64,000 bases of DNA from assembly GCA_029582265.1 (NCBI GenBank), contig CM055816.1:3874698-3938697 (forward strand), read 5' to 3'. Position numbers and translations under genes: made by a program. Below, piece after piece: positions 1-11,716 of the stretch; position 1 is the stretch's first letter; each line of letters begins with the position of its first letter. This DNA is from Zoroaster sp. YZ-2022 (Eukaryota > Echinodermata > Asteroidea > Forcipulatida > Zoroasteridae). The notes beneath the pieces were generated by a model that saw only the letters and a list, made by a program, of their open reading frames with translations, made no database searches and was not told the origin of the DNA.

Positions 1-2
1 AT

Positions 3-209
3 CAAATAAACACAACAAACGTACTTCACTCATACAAAACGGACACATTACAACTGTTTGAAAAGAACATCAATAATGTCTTATCCAAAAATAAGAGAGG
101 AGACAATCTGGCTCTATTGAACCAATACTTGCAACAAATGACAAACAACGGAAATAGTCAAATACTGACCTACATCATTTTGTACATTAAGTACACTTTG
201 AAAAACTAG
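3..209 (+). other. Unidentified open partial frame at window edge
   Basis: A frame is open from the window edge for 68 codons to a TAG at about 207-209, with hydrophilic protein-like composition (for example LQLFEKNINN, LALLNQYLQQ). It may be the end of an exon or a transposon fragment. I do not recognise a family. No start codon or splice site decides its boundary. Confidence 0.25.
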
Positions 210-269
210 TCAATCAAGATGAAGTGTTACTGAATGGGATTGCACCATCATTTTTCACACACGATTTCA

Positions 270-480
270 CTGGTTGGCAACAAAAGATTACCTTAAAAAA
301 TATTTTAAAAATGCCTCACCTTTTGATTTTGATATAAAAAATAGTAAAATGCATTCAGATTTTTGTATTTATTGCAACGTGGAATTTACTCCAGAGGACA
401 AATAATTTGATTAAACATTTAGAGAAGCATGTTTCAACATGACTTACACTACAACAGTTATTCCACTTGGCAGCTGCTGA
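270..480 (+). pseudogene. Degenerate zinc-finger-like remnant
   Basis: In one frame the sequence reads a lysine-rich stretch followed by FCIYCNVEFTP and, after a small frame disturbance, LIKHLEKH, giving a C-x2-C then H-x4-H spacing like a C2H2 or BED-type finger. Such fingers occur at the N terminus of hAT transposases and in host proteins. Stops and frame changes surround it, so I treat it as a remnant of unknown origin. Confidence 0.25.
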
Positions 481-597
481 AATGCCTATAATCACCACAG
501 GAAAACCTGGAAATATACAAGAGATATTTGTGTTAATAGATAATAAAATGTCACTTTGTTTATACTGAATATTACATACGTGTAAGTTTATATTCAA

Positions 598-715
598 GTT
601 CTCAAATCTCAAGTCCGACTCCGAGTACTTCCAAGTAGTGTTGAGTCCAAGTCTGCAGCTTGAGTCATGAGTGTCATGAGTCATAAGGTCAAGTCTAAGT
701 TTGAGTCAAGAATAC
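598..715. repeat. Degenerate GAGTC/AAGTC low-complexity repeat
   Basis: The stretch is made of irregular iterations of AAGTC, GAGTC and GAGTCATGAG-type words (for example CTCAAGTCCGACTCCGAG and GAGTCATGAGTGTCATGAG). It does not code in any sensible frame. Such arrays often sit near the ends of hAT-type elements, but no terminal repeat is visible here. Confidence 0.45.
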
Positions 716-810
716 CAAATAATTAACTCAAACGTCCAATATTTCATTTTTTCTCCGCGGTGATTCTGCCCAGATTTACATTTATAGGGTCTTGTAATGT
801 ATGGTCACTT

Positions 811-1165
811 TTTACTATAATTAACCATAACATCCGAACTACCCTCAAGCGCAACGGTTACAATCCCAGCAAGATCAACACAGCGAAGCCGGTTCCAAAC
901 CCCGAACGCAAGGTAAGTGATCTAACCCTGTCTGAAGCGCAACGGTTACAATCCCAGCAAGATCAACACAGCGAAGCCGGTTCCAAACCCCGAACGCAAG
1001 GTAAGTGATCTAACCCTGTCTGCTTGTCTCCCTATCTAGGTTCGACGTCACACAAACTCCAACGCATCCTCCGACGAGCAGGTATCCGCGTACCACTCAG
1101 CCCCAGCAAACTCAGTGGGACTTCAACACACCCTAAGGACAAGCGGACCCAAAACCAGGGGGGGC
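811..1165 (+). pseudogene. Penelope-like element fragment (RT to GIY-YIG linker)
   Basis: One reading gives TTLKRNGYNPSKI and, after the tandem duplication, LQRILRRAGIRV followed by a KDKR tract and a Gly-Gly just before the N gap. This layout (asparagine-glycine-tyrosine helix, leucine/arginine helix ending in GIRV, then a lysine-aspartate-lysine segment leading towards a GIY-YIG nuclease) is what I know from the linker after the reverse transcriptase of Penelope-like retroelements. The RT core upstream is not recognisable and any GIY-YIG domain is lost in the gap. The 88-bp duplication shifts the frame, so it is not functional as written. A GGTAAGT donor-like site ends each duplicate and CCTATCTAG precedes the LQRIL helix, so an intron here is possible but unproven. 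The family call rests on pattern memory. Confidence 0.55.
848..1023 (+). repeat. 88-bp tandem duplication, two near-identical copies
   Basis: The unit starting AGCGCAACGGTTACAATC at 848 recurs at 936 with essentially no differences. Each copy contains GCAAGGTAAGTGATC, a good splice-donor match. The period of 88 is not a multiple of three, so the duplication breaks the Penelope-like frame. The near-identity implies a recent event or an assembly stutter close to the gap. Confidence 0.9.
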
Positions 1166-1665
1166 NNNNNNNNNNNNNNNNNNNNNNNNNNNNNNNNNNN
1201 NNNNNNNNNNNNNNNNNNNNNNNNNNNNNNNNNNNNNNNNNNNNNNNNNNNNNNNNNNNNNNNNNNNNNNNNNNNNNNNNNNNNNNNNNNNNNNNNNNNN
1301 NNNNNNNNNNNNNNNNNNNNNNNNNNNNNNNNNNNNNNNNNNNNNNNNNNNNNNNNNNNNNNNNNNNNNNNNNNNNNNNNNNNNNNNNNNNNNNNNNNNN
1401 NNNNNNNNNNNNNNNNNNNNNNNNNNNNNNNNNNNNNNNNNNNNNNNNNNNNNNNNNNNNNNNNNNNNNNNNNNNNNNNNNNNNNNNNNNNNNNNNNNNN
1501 NNNNNNNNNNNNNNNNNNNNNNNNNNNNNNNNNNNNNNNNNNNNNNNNNNNNNNNNNNNNNNNNNNNNNNNNNNNNNNNNNNNNNNNNNNNNNNNNNNNN
1601 NNNNNNNNNNNNNNNNNNNNNNNNNNNNNNNNNNNNNNNNNNNNNNNNNNNNNNNNNNNNNNNNN
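1166..1665. other. Assembly gap, 500 N
   Basis: Exactly 500 N, the same length as the gap at 48928-49427. This indicates a placeholder of unknown true size rather than a measured gap. Any frame that appears to cross it is meaningless. Confidence 0.99.
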
Positions 1666-1781
1666 AAAAGGGGGATTTTTTAGAATTTAAAAACCAATGA
1701 AGTAGGAACAGGGCTATTTTAAAACGACTGGTTCTATTGGGATGGTAGAAATATTGATGACAATTACGGAGATTTCGACCA

Positions 1782-2225
1782 TCATGAGTTCTTGATCTCC
1801 GTAACACTAGTACTAGTAGGCTCAAACACAGACAGTCTACAATGAGATCCTTGCGTGGCGTGTTTGTGATAGAAATGCAGGTACTGGGAGAAAAAACGAC
1901 GGATATTCTCAATTTTTGACAAAAAAGTTTGAAAATGCATTTGCAAGGTCGGAGTGTGTGATGGAAGCACTGGGTTTGGGTTTATGAAGCAGCTTTTCAA
2001 CAATGTTAAAGAGTTTTTTTTCTGATCAGAGCTCTCTTCCACAAGAGATAAGTAGTGAGCTATTTTGCCTGGTTAATCATGTTCTTCACAATATCACGTT
2101 TGTTACAGTATTCTTGCCGATGTGCTTGAAGTTTCCATTGTCATGCCATTTCGCTTAATAAGTTGACGGCGGATTTTCCTTCAGCACGAATATCATCATT
2201 GAACCAGGGGATTCAGATTGTGTTT
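1782..2225 (-). mobile_element. CR1-type LINE fragment (EN-RT linker), antisense
   Basis: This stretch matches 59170-59670 with scattered differences. Its right end (GACGGCGGATTTTCCTTCAG, then ATATCATCATTGAACCAGGG) is the reverse complement of the CR1 linker coding sequence near 25858-25915. It corresponds to the region between the endonuclease and reverse transcriptase of the CR1 family that recurs at 24.1-27.1 kb. It is truncated at both ends and non-functional. Confidence 0.75.
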
Positions 2226-2879
2226 AACGTAACATAACATTAACAATTAAATGCATTAAAATATATTAAATAAATACAATTAATAAAAATATTACAAATA
2301 AAAATAAAGCTGAGAAATGAATGTAAATTACATTTCGGTGAGTAAATTATACAAAATCCCAGAAACTTCATTGTTCAAACATTATGCTCCACCCATGTAC
2401 AAACAACAATACAGCCCATTGTTAATTTTCTTACTGGATGCAATTCAGTAAATAAGATAAATTAATTAATTTTGGTCCGAGTACAGTGATTCATGTACAG
2501 ATGTCAGTGCAGTGCAAAATCAAATAATTAGTTTATATCCTTGATGCAAGAATATCATTAAAACCCTAACCCCTATAGGTATTCTGGCTGAACCTAATTC
2601 TTTAATAAATGAAAATTGTGGTACCTGCTGGGGTTGTACGTTTACGTTTAATGTTACATGTACCTGAAACAATCATTAAACATTTTCAAATTCACGAAAC
2701 GATGTAAACGAATCCTTTTAGTCATTGAGTTAAATATAAAAACTAGCACTCTGATTCCATGCCCTGTTGGATCCTTCCATGCCCTGTTGGATTCTTTTAA
2801 CATTGTATATATTTGTATATATGCTGTTATTTAAAGAATGTTGAAATAAAGTTTTCCTTGGAAAAGTTTTAAAAAGTAT
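2226..2879. other. AT-rich non-coding stretch
   Basis: I see no convincing coding frame, RNA or transposon end here. A short direct repeat of CATGCCCTGTTGGATYCTT occurs around 2758-2798. The rest is unremarkable AT-rich sequence. Confidence 0.5.
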
Positions 2880-3060
2880 TTATTTATTTATTTATTTATT
2901 TTCTTTTGAATGGAGTTATACGACTCCTTTATTTTCACATCTTCATATACATTGATTGGTGAATCAACACAAATAATATTACTCGTTAATAAATAAATTG
3001 CCATTAAAATGGCATTAACATAGGTAACTGAACCCCTGCTAGAGGGAGGATGTACTCCAG
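2880..3060 (-). mobile_element. Tx1/L1-like LINE 3' tail, 5'-truncated
   Basis: A (TTTA)n run at about 2880-2902 is followed by TTTTGAATGGAGTTATACGACTCC. The hairpin at 2912-2927 has the same GGAGT-N6-ACTCC form and the same position beside a simple tail as the 3' ends of the full L1-like copies at 27097, 33364 and 40430. I read it as a short 3' fragment of a related element on the minus strand. The upstream limit is a guess because no coding sequence remains. Confidence 0.5.
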
Positions 3061-3780
3061 TTCTCAAAAGTGCGTTTTTTTTGGCACTGCCCCTTTAATA
3101 CTCGACCAAAAAATCTGACACCACTTGATTCTTTGTCACCTTGAATCCACTCTACATGTAGGGAGGGTGCTGGAGTTGAAGCGTATCGTCATATGTGAAA
3201 TCTCGCATAATGATCTGTTTTACAGGGTCTGTGTAGTATGTTTTAGTGTACACAAGAATAGCTTAGTGAGTGGGTGTATTGAAATCACACACTAGTTTGC
3301 ATAGCACACACTGTTGATGATTGCTGCGCCACTGGTTGGTTGTGGCATCAGCTTTTATGCATCTAGTTGTGTGGATTTTATTGATGTAAGTGAGAGTTAC
3401 ATGTAAATGGTGTAAATAAAGCATCTGTTACTAGAATAATTTGTACAGTATGTGTACAGTATGTGTGGCCTCTTCCCCATCAACCCCCCACCCAATAACA
3501 AATTAAAAAAAAATATTAGGGCTCAAATATACTTGTAAAATAGTGAAACAAACATAAAAACATCAAGGACACCGTTACTTCATATGTGCAAGTAATACAT
3601 CCACTAACGCGTTAGTGTAAATTTTCTAACTAATGCCCTAGTATATGCACAACACAAATATATACAATTTAGAGTGACAATATAGTCACGAAAAAGAAAA
3701 AAGGAAAACAAATTTAAATTAAGTCAAATTTAATCAGAGTTAAAGAATTCAACATTTACCCTTGTATAAAGGGGAAAATA

Positions 3781-4116
3781 TTAATCGAACTTCAGCTCAT
3801 TATTATGAATGTAACAAAGAGCATTATTTCTAGCATAACATAATTCAAAGGAGTTCGATTTCATTCTGCTCTTTCCACACAAATTCAATATCATTAAAAC
3901 AATAGGAAAAATATTCCTCCTGTGCTGCTGGTTTGATAAGAAATGAAGCAGCTGCTGCCAGGCCCTTTTTGCAGCTCTTTGATACAATGTATCGCCAAAC
4001 AGTTGAGAGAAAATGTATGGAAAATGTCCCCAAAATACTACAAAGGCTTTATTGTAGTGTAATCTTTTTAATTTAAAGATAATTGGCTCTGTAAAAGTAA
4101 ACATTACATTATTCAA
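3781..4116 (-). other. Hypothetical 111-codon frame, not recognised
   Basis: A continuous frame on the minus strand encodes about 111 residues with aromatic-rich segments (KRLHYNKAFVVFWGHF, then a basic QHRRN stretch). It lies just inside the hAT-like terminus at 4141-4243, so a decayed transposase fragment is one possibility. I could not match it to a transposase motif. The AT-rich context makes a chance frame equally possible. Confidence 0.2.
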
Positions 4117-4140
4117 GAGGACAGATTTCTGTTCACTGGC

Positions 4141-4243
4141 TCAAAATGTTAAGTCCGGAATTTACGGGTAATTGGAACCGAAAAATGGAACCGGGTAATG
4201 ACAGTTTCGGTCGGGTATCCGGATAGCCGGCACAGCCCTAATT
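4141..4243 (-). mobile_element. hAT-like transposon terminus
   Basis: Read on the minus strand, the sequence begins TAGGGCTGTGCCGGC, the kind of YAGGG-start terminal repeat seen in hAT elements. It is followed by paired subterminal words (GGTTCC, TACCCG, GGGTAATTGGAACC) in both orientations. A weaker partner TAGGGCTC at about 3515 could be the other end, but I see no matching 8-bp target duplication. The call is family-level only. Confidence 0.45.
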
Positions 4244-5514
4244 CACACACACTAGCACAGGTACTCTAGTGCCTGGAAGGCAATAAATCAATATCACCAA
4301 ACCATAACTATGTTTATGCTTACGGGCATTTCTGTATTATATACACCAGATCATGAGTTATGTTCGCAAATACATTCAATACACACATTGAATACAAATT
4401 CTCAGTAGGTTTTGTATGCTGATAGAATAACCCCAGTAATTGCCCTCATTATGACCGTCGTTTGTATTTTGGGGAAATGATTCAACAAATCCTGCTTGGC
4501 ACGCGTAAAAGCAAGTCACACTAAGCTCCTGTCATCTAAGGAAAATGGCAAAGGATAATAGGCAGAAGTATTTATAGGCTCTACGGAAGAAAAGAAATAT
4601 ATGTTCACAGGACTGCATAGCCGTTATACAGAAGTAGAAGCCAAAGTTCCCCAACATTTGTCTGAGACGATCTACCTACATCCTTAGGCGTGCTTTACAT
4701 TAAGCCATCTTTACAACAACAACAACGATTTTAAATTCACCAAATCATACTTGTCAAACATCCTGTAAAATTATTCTGCCTGAGCTACTCTTTATTTTGA
4801 TAGAAATAACTTACTTAGAATTGAAAATTAAATTGAAAGACTGTCCATTTGGAATACTGTTTGCTTTTGGGTATGGACACACACGTATCGTGTATCACAT
4901 ATGAACATCCAGGATTGTATCATATAGACATAATATGAGCAAGTTACATGCCTGCAGGGGAGATGAAGTGCAAATTTAGTATCTTACCTAAATCGCTGGA
5001 TACGCCATGGGATACTAAGATTAAATATATGTTCATTGACAAATTAGGATTCTGACTTTGGCCTGTTTACCTCATAAGGATCTCCATCACGCTGCCAAAA
5101 TAGTTTGGGACGTGACGTGACAAATAAACACCCTCCTAATACCTGTCCCCCGCCCTGTTCTTCCTCCCCGCTCCCCACCAATGTTGCGCGCGTTATCTCC
5201 AGCCGAGCACAGACCTTGGAATGAGCCAGCTTTTGTCAGTGGGCAGGGGGTAAAGGAGAGATGACCAGGATTGTCTTGAATTCCCCTTTTAGTATTTTGG
5301 TGAGCGACTTGCCCCATTTTATCCATGCGCTTCTTTGTCTGCTCTTTGTTAATTTTTTTTTATTTCAGTTTTTAATTTAATTTTATTATTACAATAGTAT
5401 TATTATTTTTTCCCTGGAGGGGTGTTTGGTTTTGTTTCCCAAACATGAAATGGCGTCCAAAGGTTGAATTAAAGAACATTTATTTCGGGGAAAAATAATA
5501 CAATATTATTGTAG
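4244..5514. other. Non-coding stretch, nothing identified
   Basis: No coding frame, RNA or repeat stands out. There is a short (CAA)n run near 4710 and a G+C-richer patch around 5090-5330 with a 79-codon minus-strand frame that has no recognisable motif. Confidence 0.4.
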
Positions 5515-5591
5515 ATTTACCCTAACGTGTGATAAGTATTGTATACTCAGTGTTTCCCGAGTGCTGCGGAGAAAAACACACAATTGTTTTA

Positions 5592-5665
5592 CACGGCAGG
5601 GATTCGAACTCACGATCACCGCGTTCCAACGCACATGTCTCAACCACTACAACACCATCGCCGTG
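5592..5665 (-). repeat. tRNA-like sequence, probable tRNA-derived SINE head
   Basis: The 74-nt minus-strand segment has a 7-bp acceptor-like stem (CACGGCG with TGCCGTG, one G-T pair) and a clear B-box-like GAGTTCGAATCCC. An A-box-like TGGTGTTGTAGTGG sits near the 5' end. The T stem pairs poorly and the anticodon arm closes on a 6-nt loop, so a working tRNA is unlikely. A related-looking 3' extension (to about 5515) containing CTCCGCAGCACTCGGG suggests an antisense SINE. A tRNA pseudogene is the alternative. Confidence 0.5.
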
Positions 5666-6064
5666 GGGATCTTGTGCAGTATTCTAGCCTAACGTCTGGG
5701 TATTTTTGAGTATTTTTTTCTCGGTAATCTGCGCATTTTGAGGGACATTGTATCTTGGTATGTTTTGAACACTGCCGGGGATTCCTTGGGCACCCTGTCT
5801 ACACTCCAGTCTACACCCAGTCTGGTGTAGCAAATTCCGCTTGTCACCCTTGACTTTTGGCCGTAGTCCCATATCACAGCGTAACTCTCCAGGATGTCAG
5901 TCAATTTTCATCGCCTTGTTGTGAAATTCATCATATGCCGCTCTCTAAGATCAATGAGCTCTAGGATAGACACCTCCTTTTAACTTCTTTAATGTCTGAT
6001 TAATAAACACATCGCTCACTGCGCAACAAAGTGATACTGCCAGTAAAATATTACCAATTTTATT

Positions 6065-6148
6065 AGGTGTTCGAGCGCGCAGCGCAAACATCTCCCTATT
6101 GTTTTTTTATTACTGTTTAGGTGTTCGAGCGCAGCAGCGCGAACACCT
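6065..6148. repeat. Two spaced hairpin repeats (AGGTGTTCG ... CGAACACCT)
   Basis: A unit with inverted arms occurs at 6119-6148 (AGGTGTTC, a GCGC-AGCA-GCGC core, GAACACCT) and, slightly decayed, at 6065-6093. Both are followed by TATTGTTTTT-type T-rich tracts. The second copy can fold into a near-perfect stem of about 12 bp with an AGCA loop. The units are 54 bp apart and the flanking T tracts are duplicated too. Confidence 0.7.
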
Positions 6149-6397
6149 ATTGTTTTTGTACTGTTTTTTTTTTTTTTTACTTCTCCTTCTTCTCAGTGGC
6201 GCGCTTGTCCACGACAGCAAACAAAGGCATCCTTGCTAAGCATATACAGCCTTCAAACTGGTAACACGCAAACAAAACATAACAATCTGATGAAACCATT
6301 CGCTGTGACGTCATGATTATGTGCATCAGGTGTCGAATTACGCTAACATAAAGTTTTTTTTTTAAATCAAATTTAAAAACGTTTCAGTTACGTTGGC

Positions 6398-6751
6398 ATG
6401 AAAGAATCCAAATATCGTATAGCGCCGCAAGGCAATATGAAACGCTACACTATCTTTGGTTACAATGGAGCTACATGTACAATCGATATCGACGCTGTTT
6501 GCGTGCGTATGGTGCCCATATGGCCCCAGACGTCATTTTTTAGACCTCGTTGGACCTCGTTTTGTTACCCACAAATAGGTCTTCGATTTCGTGAAAGAAT
6601 GGATCGCCAACACAGTCGTAAAGTGGTAAGTATCTTGAAGTTAGTTTTAAGAGAATTTCCTTGTATTTATCTTCGTGTTTTTATACAAGAAAAGCCATTT
6701 TTTTTAAGCGTCGGTTCGCTGGTCATTCGTCGTTGCATTGTGCCTGTTTAA
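6398..6751 (+). other. Hypothetical 117-codon frame with internal donor-like site
   Basis: The frame begins MKESKYRIAPQGN and shows no domain I recognise. AAAGTGGTAAGTATC at about 6620 is a strong splice-donor match, so the first 75 codons could be an exon. There is no homology support, and AT-rich intergenic DNA often yields frames of this length. Confidence 0.2.
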
Positions 6752-7559
6752 CTAACGACTCAACGTTAGTTACATGTGAACATACTTTGGACAGTAAACA
6801 ACTCGCCCCTTTTCTAACATTTTAGAATATAAATAAGGATAGGAACATTCAGTTGTTAAGGTTATAGCAATTTTCAGTAGAAAATTTATGCCATATTTTG
6901 TAATTTTTGTTTTCTTCAAAAATCTTCAGTTTGTGCACAAATTAAATAAGTAGCCTAGTGAGTGTAGTACTGCTAGTGTTGATTGTTTACTGCACTTTTC
7001 CTTAATTTGTTACCCTTTCCTCAGATACAAATCAACTTACATAGCCAATTAGTTCACGGGAAAAATGCACAATATTCATGACACAATGCATGTACTTGTA
7101 GGTCCTGCCCTCTGAGGCCTCTCTGAGACATCTCTCTCACAATCACATGAAACTATATGAGTATAAGAGACTCCGGCAACTTTCTTAATTACCTTTCTCT
7201 TTTGATGTGAGGTTTCGTGCGAGAACATTTTTTTAATTTATTACATCATCCTCAACTACTAACAATCATACAGCTACTCATCATCAAAAGTTGTTCAAAC
7301 TTGGTTTACTCAAGAAGTCAGCTCCTTGAACTTAATGGAAAATACTAACTTTCCCCTTCTACTTGGTCCAATCATTAGTGATCTAGGCATAAAATATAGA
7401 CCAAGGGGCCGCAAAGCTGAATGAAAAAACCCGAGGACAAAGAAAAATCAACCTACTGATAGATCCATAACCTATATATTAAACCAAGTTGGAAGTCATA
7501 ACTCCAACTTGAATACTAAACCTCACTGAAAGTACAGACCTAAAACCACTGCTCACCAT
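6752..7559. other. Non-coding stretch, nothing identified
   Basis: AT-rich sequence without recognisable coding or repeat structure. The decayed LINE begins near its right end. Confidence 0.4.
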
Positions 7560-10500
7560 GGATATATCCAACAATGTGTTAAATTTTTGCCTGCTCAATA
7601 CACACAGTCTGTGTGAATAAAACGCTGTCGAACTTCTTGATCTTGTTCTTGAGAATAATTTTGATGCAGTTGCGATATGTGTAATCATGGCTCCGCCCTG
7701 ACGACTTCTGACTGTTATTGGGCGATATTACTCCTAGTGGATACGTTTTTCATCATGTACCCCGCCTTAATAGAAAAGGTGGTGGTGTAGCATTTCTGTC
7801 AACAAGTCTGGACTATCCAGTTAAAGTTACCAACCAAAGAAAATTTCAGTCATTTGAATCTCTTGAACTTGAGCTATCATCCTCTTCTTCTAATCTCTCT
7901 CATCATTGTATACAAACCACCAGAAACTGCATATACATTTAGTCAATTTCTGTGTGAATTTAACGACCTTTGTTGACTCTATATTCTGAACTCGATCTAA
8001 ACTCATCATTATTACCCAGGGCGATTTTAATATTCATGTTGACAACCCCTCGCTGGACTCTGATGCTACCCGGTTTAAGGATTTGTTATCATCTATTGGA
8101 CTTCTCACCAGCATATTTCATCCTGTATTTACATAACACATGTGGACACACCTTAGATTTGGTTAATTACTCGTTCCTCTGATGATCTTCCCATTTCAAA
8201 TATATCTGTTTACAAGAAGGGCTTTTCTGATCATTATGCCATCACTTTTCGCAATCTTGCCATTCAGAAACCAAAAGTTCCTACAAACATTATAACAACA
8301 AGAAATGTGAAAAATATTGATATTGCTTCTTTTGTGTTGACATTAAGAATTCTGATTTGTTCCTGAACTCAGATATAGCACTAACATCTGTAAAAATATT
8401 CAGAATTACAACACAGTTCTTGCATCTATTTTGGATAACCATGCACCGTCCAAAAAGCGAACAATTCGTATACGAATTTCAAACACACCTTGGTATAATC
8501 AAAAGAAATCACTAATGCAAAATGTGAGCGTCGTCGACGAGAGCATAAATGGCGTACTTCCGGTCTTGAAATCAACCGCCAGCTGTATCGTGACCAGCGG
8601 AATCTTTTGTCCAACAAAGTCTCATTCGCAAAGCTAAACAGAATCATTACTCTACACTCAATAAAGCTGATTGCTCTATCTAACTGCAAAAGCAACTTTT
8701 TTTCAAGTAGGATCAACTTTCACCATAAAAGAACCTCCCCTACTCCCTGCCTGTGTTTCAGAAAAGAAGAGCTTGCTGACAAATTCCTTCCAACATTCTT
8801 CCATGATAAACCAGTTAAAAAACATCCGTGATGCTTTTTCCTTCTGTATGTGCCTCATCAGTGTTGGAATAGATAATTGTTCGCACATCCAAAGCTTCTA
8901 TATTTTGAACCTGCAACTGCAGAAGAAATACGCCGGATTCTTCTACAATCTACATCTAAAAGCTGTGATCTTGAGTCCGATACCAACAACTTTATTGAAA
9001 GATTGTGCAGATACAATAGTACCTGGTTATAACTCATATTGTAAACCACAGTCATCACTTGCTAACGTGAATTGTACCATCATCCTTAAAATCTGCAATT
9101 GTACGACCACTTCTAAAGAAAACCTACTCTTGACACCTCCTCGACACTTTGAAAAACTATCGCCCAATCTCTAACCTTACCTTCCTTTCAAAGCTACTTT
9201 GAACGTGTTGTGCTTTATAGAGTTCCTCTCATTTCTTCAAAGCAACAACCTTCTTGATAATTGCCAGTCTCTGCCTACCGTGCCAACCACACAGTATTGA
9301 AACTGCTCTGCTTCCGATTAAGAAAATGATGTACTTACCGCTATGGATAATGGCAGACTTGTTGCGTTGGTACTACTCGATCTGTCAGCTGCTTTTGATA
9401 CTGTCGACCACCGTATTCTGTTACAACGACTTCGATCATTTGGTATTGATGGAATAGTTCTTGCAGAAATGGTTTGAATCGTATCTCACCGGACAGATCA
9501 CAGTGTGTTCAAATTAAAAACAAATGTTCAGATACTTACCATGCTGCTTTTCGGTGTGCCACAAGGGTCTGTTCTTGGACCTGTACTATTTTCTATCTAC
9601 ACTGGTCCCCTTGGGAAAATCATTCGGAAACATAATCTGCAATACCATTTTTATGCTGATGACACACAAATATACATCTCATTTAACCCTGATCAAATTG
9701 AAGCTGACACTGCTATACGTCGACTCTGAATCATGTATTGATGAAATTCGTAACTGGATGTCTTCTAATTTCTTAAAATTAAATGATGACAAGTCTGAGT
9801 TTATTATATTTGGATCAAAACAGCAGCGTGAAAAAAGTAAAAAATTCCTCATTCTATGTATTGCCACCTCCAAGATATCTACATCTACTAGAGTTCGCAA
9901 TTTAAGGGCGCTTATATTCGATTGTGACATGTCACTTAATGATCATATTTCTTCAATTTCTAAATGTTCCTCATTTCATCTGCGCAACATCGGCCTCATC
10001 CAGAAAATACATCTCTCAAGAGGCTAATACGGAACAATCTTGTACATGCGTATGTCACCCTCCCCGCCTGGACATGGGCAATTCACTCTTATATGGTCTA
10101 CCAGATAACACAAATTTATCGTCTGTCCCTGTCTTCAAAACATAGCTGCTAGAATTGTAACCCGGACTAAACCAAAGAGAACACATTACACCAATATGTG
10201 CGAGAGATCTTCATTGGCTCCCTTGATTAAGGACAGGATTGTTTTCAAAATCTTAATGTATGTTTACCCGCTCTTCCATTCCATATGTCACCATCATATT
10301 TATCAGAATTACTTCAACCGTATCACTCAAATCGTCAGCCAATTTCATGAGAGATCACATCATAAACTTCTTTCTGAGTAAGAAATTTTGACCACAAGAG
10401 ATCCTGGGGGAAAACGTTCTTTGCTGCTGCTGCTGCTCCTTCTTTTATTGGAATGATTTACCTGAGCATGTCAAACAATCTCCATCTCTTGCTTCATTTA

Positions 10501-10900
10501 AAACTGCTCTCAAAACTCATTTGATGAAAATTAATGTATAATTTACTTATGTTTAACTATTGACTTTCATGATGATATGTATTTATAAGTTTTTGTTTGT
10601 TTAATATGTCAAGAATATCGCTGCGGTGTTTATATATTTATATTTTTGCAAATCAACCTTGTTTGCATGGTTGTGTATGCAGGGTTTTTCCTTGTCAGAA
10701 TATCGTCTTTGTCTAGCATATTCTGACCAGGGCCAGTCAACCTTTACAATCATTGTTCCTTGTAATTTTATATTGCATTGTTCCTACCATGTATTTTGTT
10801 TTATTCTTTACTCTAATGTGTCACTGCGCCATGAGCGTCTCTTTTGACGGATACCGGCGCATTACAAATATTCATTATTATTATTATTATTATTGTCAAG
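7560..10900 (+). mobile_element. Decayed CR1/L2-group LINE (7.56-10.9 kb)
   Basis: Fragments in several frames follow the order of a CR1-superfamily ORF2. The apurinic endonuclease shows LNTHSL near 7595, HHVPR and GGGVAFLS near 7755-7800, GDFNIHVD near 8025 and GFSDHYAITF near 8220. The reverse transcriptase shows [15 protein letters not shown] near 9385, [13 protein letters not shown] at about 9557 and the FYADDTQIY catalytic box with YADD at 9652-9663. The C-terminal domain has LHWLPLIKDRIVFK near 10210. The 3' end reads GCGCATTACAAATATTC followed by (ATT)n at about 10870-10895, a tail style typical of CR1/L2 elements. Many frameshifts and stops make it a pseudogene. It is clearly more diverged than the CR1 copy at 24.1-27.1 kb. 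Confidence 0.85.
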
Positions 10901-10977
10901 AATAATTGTGTGCAATTTGAAAACAAACCAATGCCATTTTCAATTTTAATGGTCCAGCTACTCCAAAAATATACACT

Positions 10978-11135
10978 ATTTTCCCCATTCGCATAAATTA
11001 GAACTTATCTGAATTTTCAAATACTTTTATTCTTGGTCCATCTACTTATAAAACCTTCTTATTATTTTTTACAGCATGTTCACTGTGACATATTATTTTC
11101 CTCATTCACATAAATTAGAACTTCTCTGAAATTTC
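10978..11135 (+). repeat. Spaced direct repeat, about 41 bp, 117 bp apart
   Basis: ATTTTCCCCATTCGCATAAA at 10978 and ATTTTCCTCATTCACATAAA at 11095 start two copies of a unit that continues TTAGAACTT, TCTGAA, TTTC with few differences. No coding role is apparent. The rest of 10900-11480 shows nothing else. Confidence 0.6.
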
Positions 11136-11583
11136 TCTGCAATGATAGACCAAAGAATAACACAAAAAAATGTGTTGGTTCATCACCAGTGGCAGTACAT
11201 GTCATCACCAAGAACTTGGGGGGAGGGGGCAGACATTTTATTCCAAAATTACCGATTCCAATGACAACCCCTGAATGTCACCCATTCTGAACTGTCACTA
11301 AATCGTACATACAGAGAGTACATTTATTATAAATGCAGATTGATTCTGTTTTCTTGTTAACAAAGGATCATGGTTGGGTTCATTTACACTGAAGTCAATT
11401 CACTTGTTACATGTGTAAGACCATGTACACTAATTTCTAGATTGGTTACAAGTAGGTTAAACAGGTCAACAAAGTGGTTTCAATTGATTGTGGGGAGGAA
11501 ATGTGTAACCACAAAAGTAAAGTCATAAAACTCACCAGACAGTTGGTTGCTGGGCTCACCAAGGACTGCCCTCTGGCGATTGT

Positions 11584-11716
11584 TTTTTCTGCAAACAAGA
11601 TTTGCCATCCCACTATATTTCAGCCAATCACATGACACGTTATTTAAGAAGACGAATGTATAAGACATCTGATTGGCTGAAATATCGCGGGATGGCAATT
11701 CTTGTTTGCAGAAAAA
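11584..11716. repeat. Foldback element: 48-bp inverted repeat, short spacer
   Basis: The left arm (11584-11632) reads TTTTTCTGCAAACAAGATTT and then GCCATCCCACTATATTTCAG followed by CCAATCA. The right arm (11670-11716) is its reverse complement with only a few mismatches. The spacer is about 37 bp. This is a miniature foldback or the palindromic core of a DNA transposon. I could not identify a target-site duplication. Confidence 0.75.

Noticed and set aside
1024..1912. Open frames crossing the first N gap
   Set aside because: They are open only because N carries no stop; the gap length is a placeholder.
5592..5665. Functional tRNA gene
   Set aside because: The T stem pairs poorly and the anticodon loop has six bases, so a tRNA-derived repeat is more likely.
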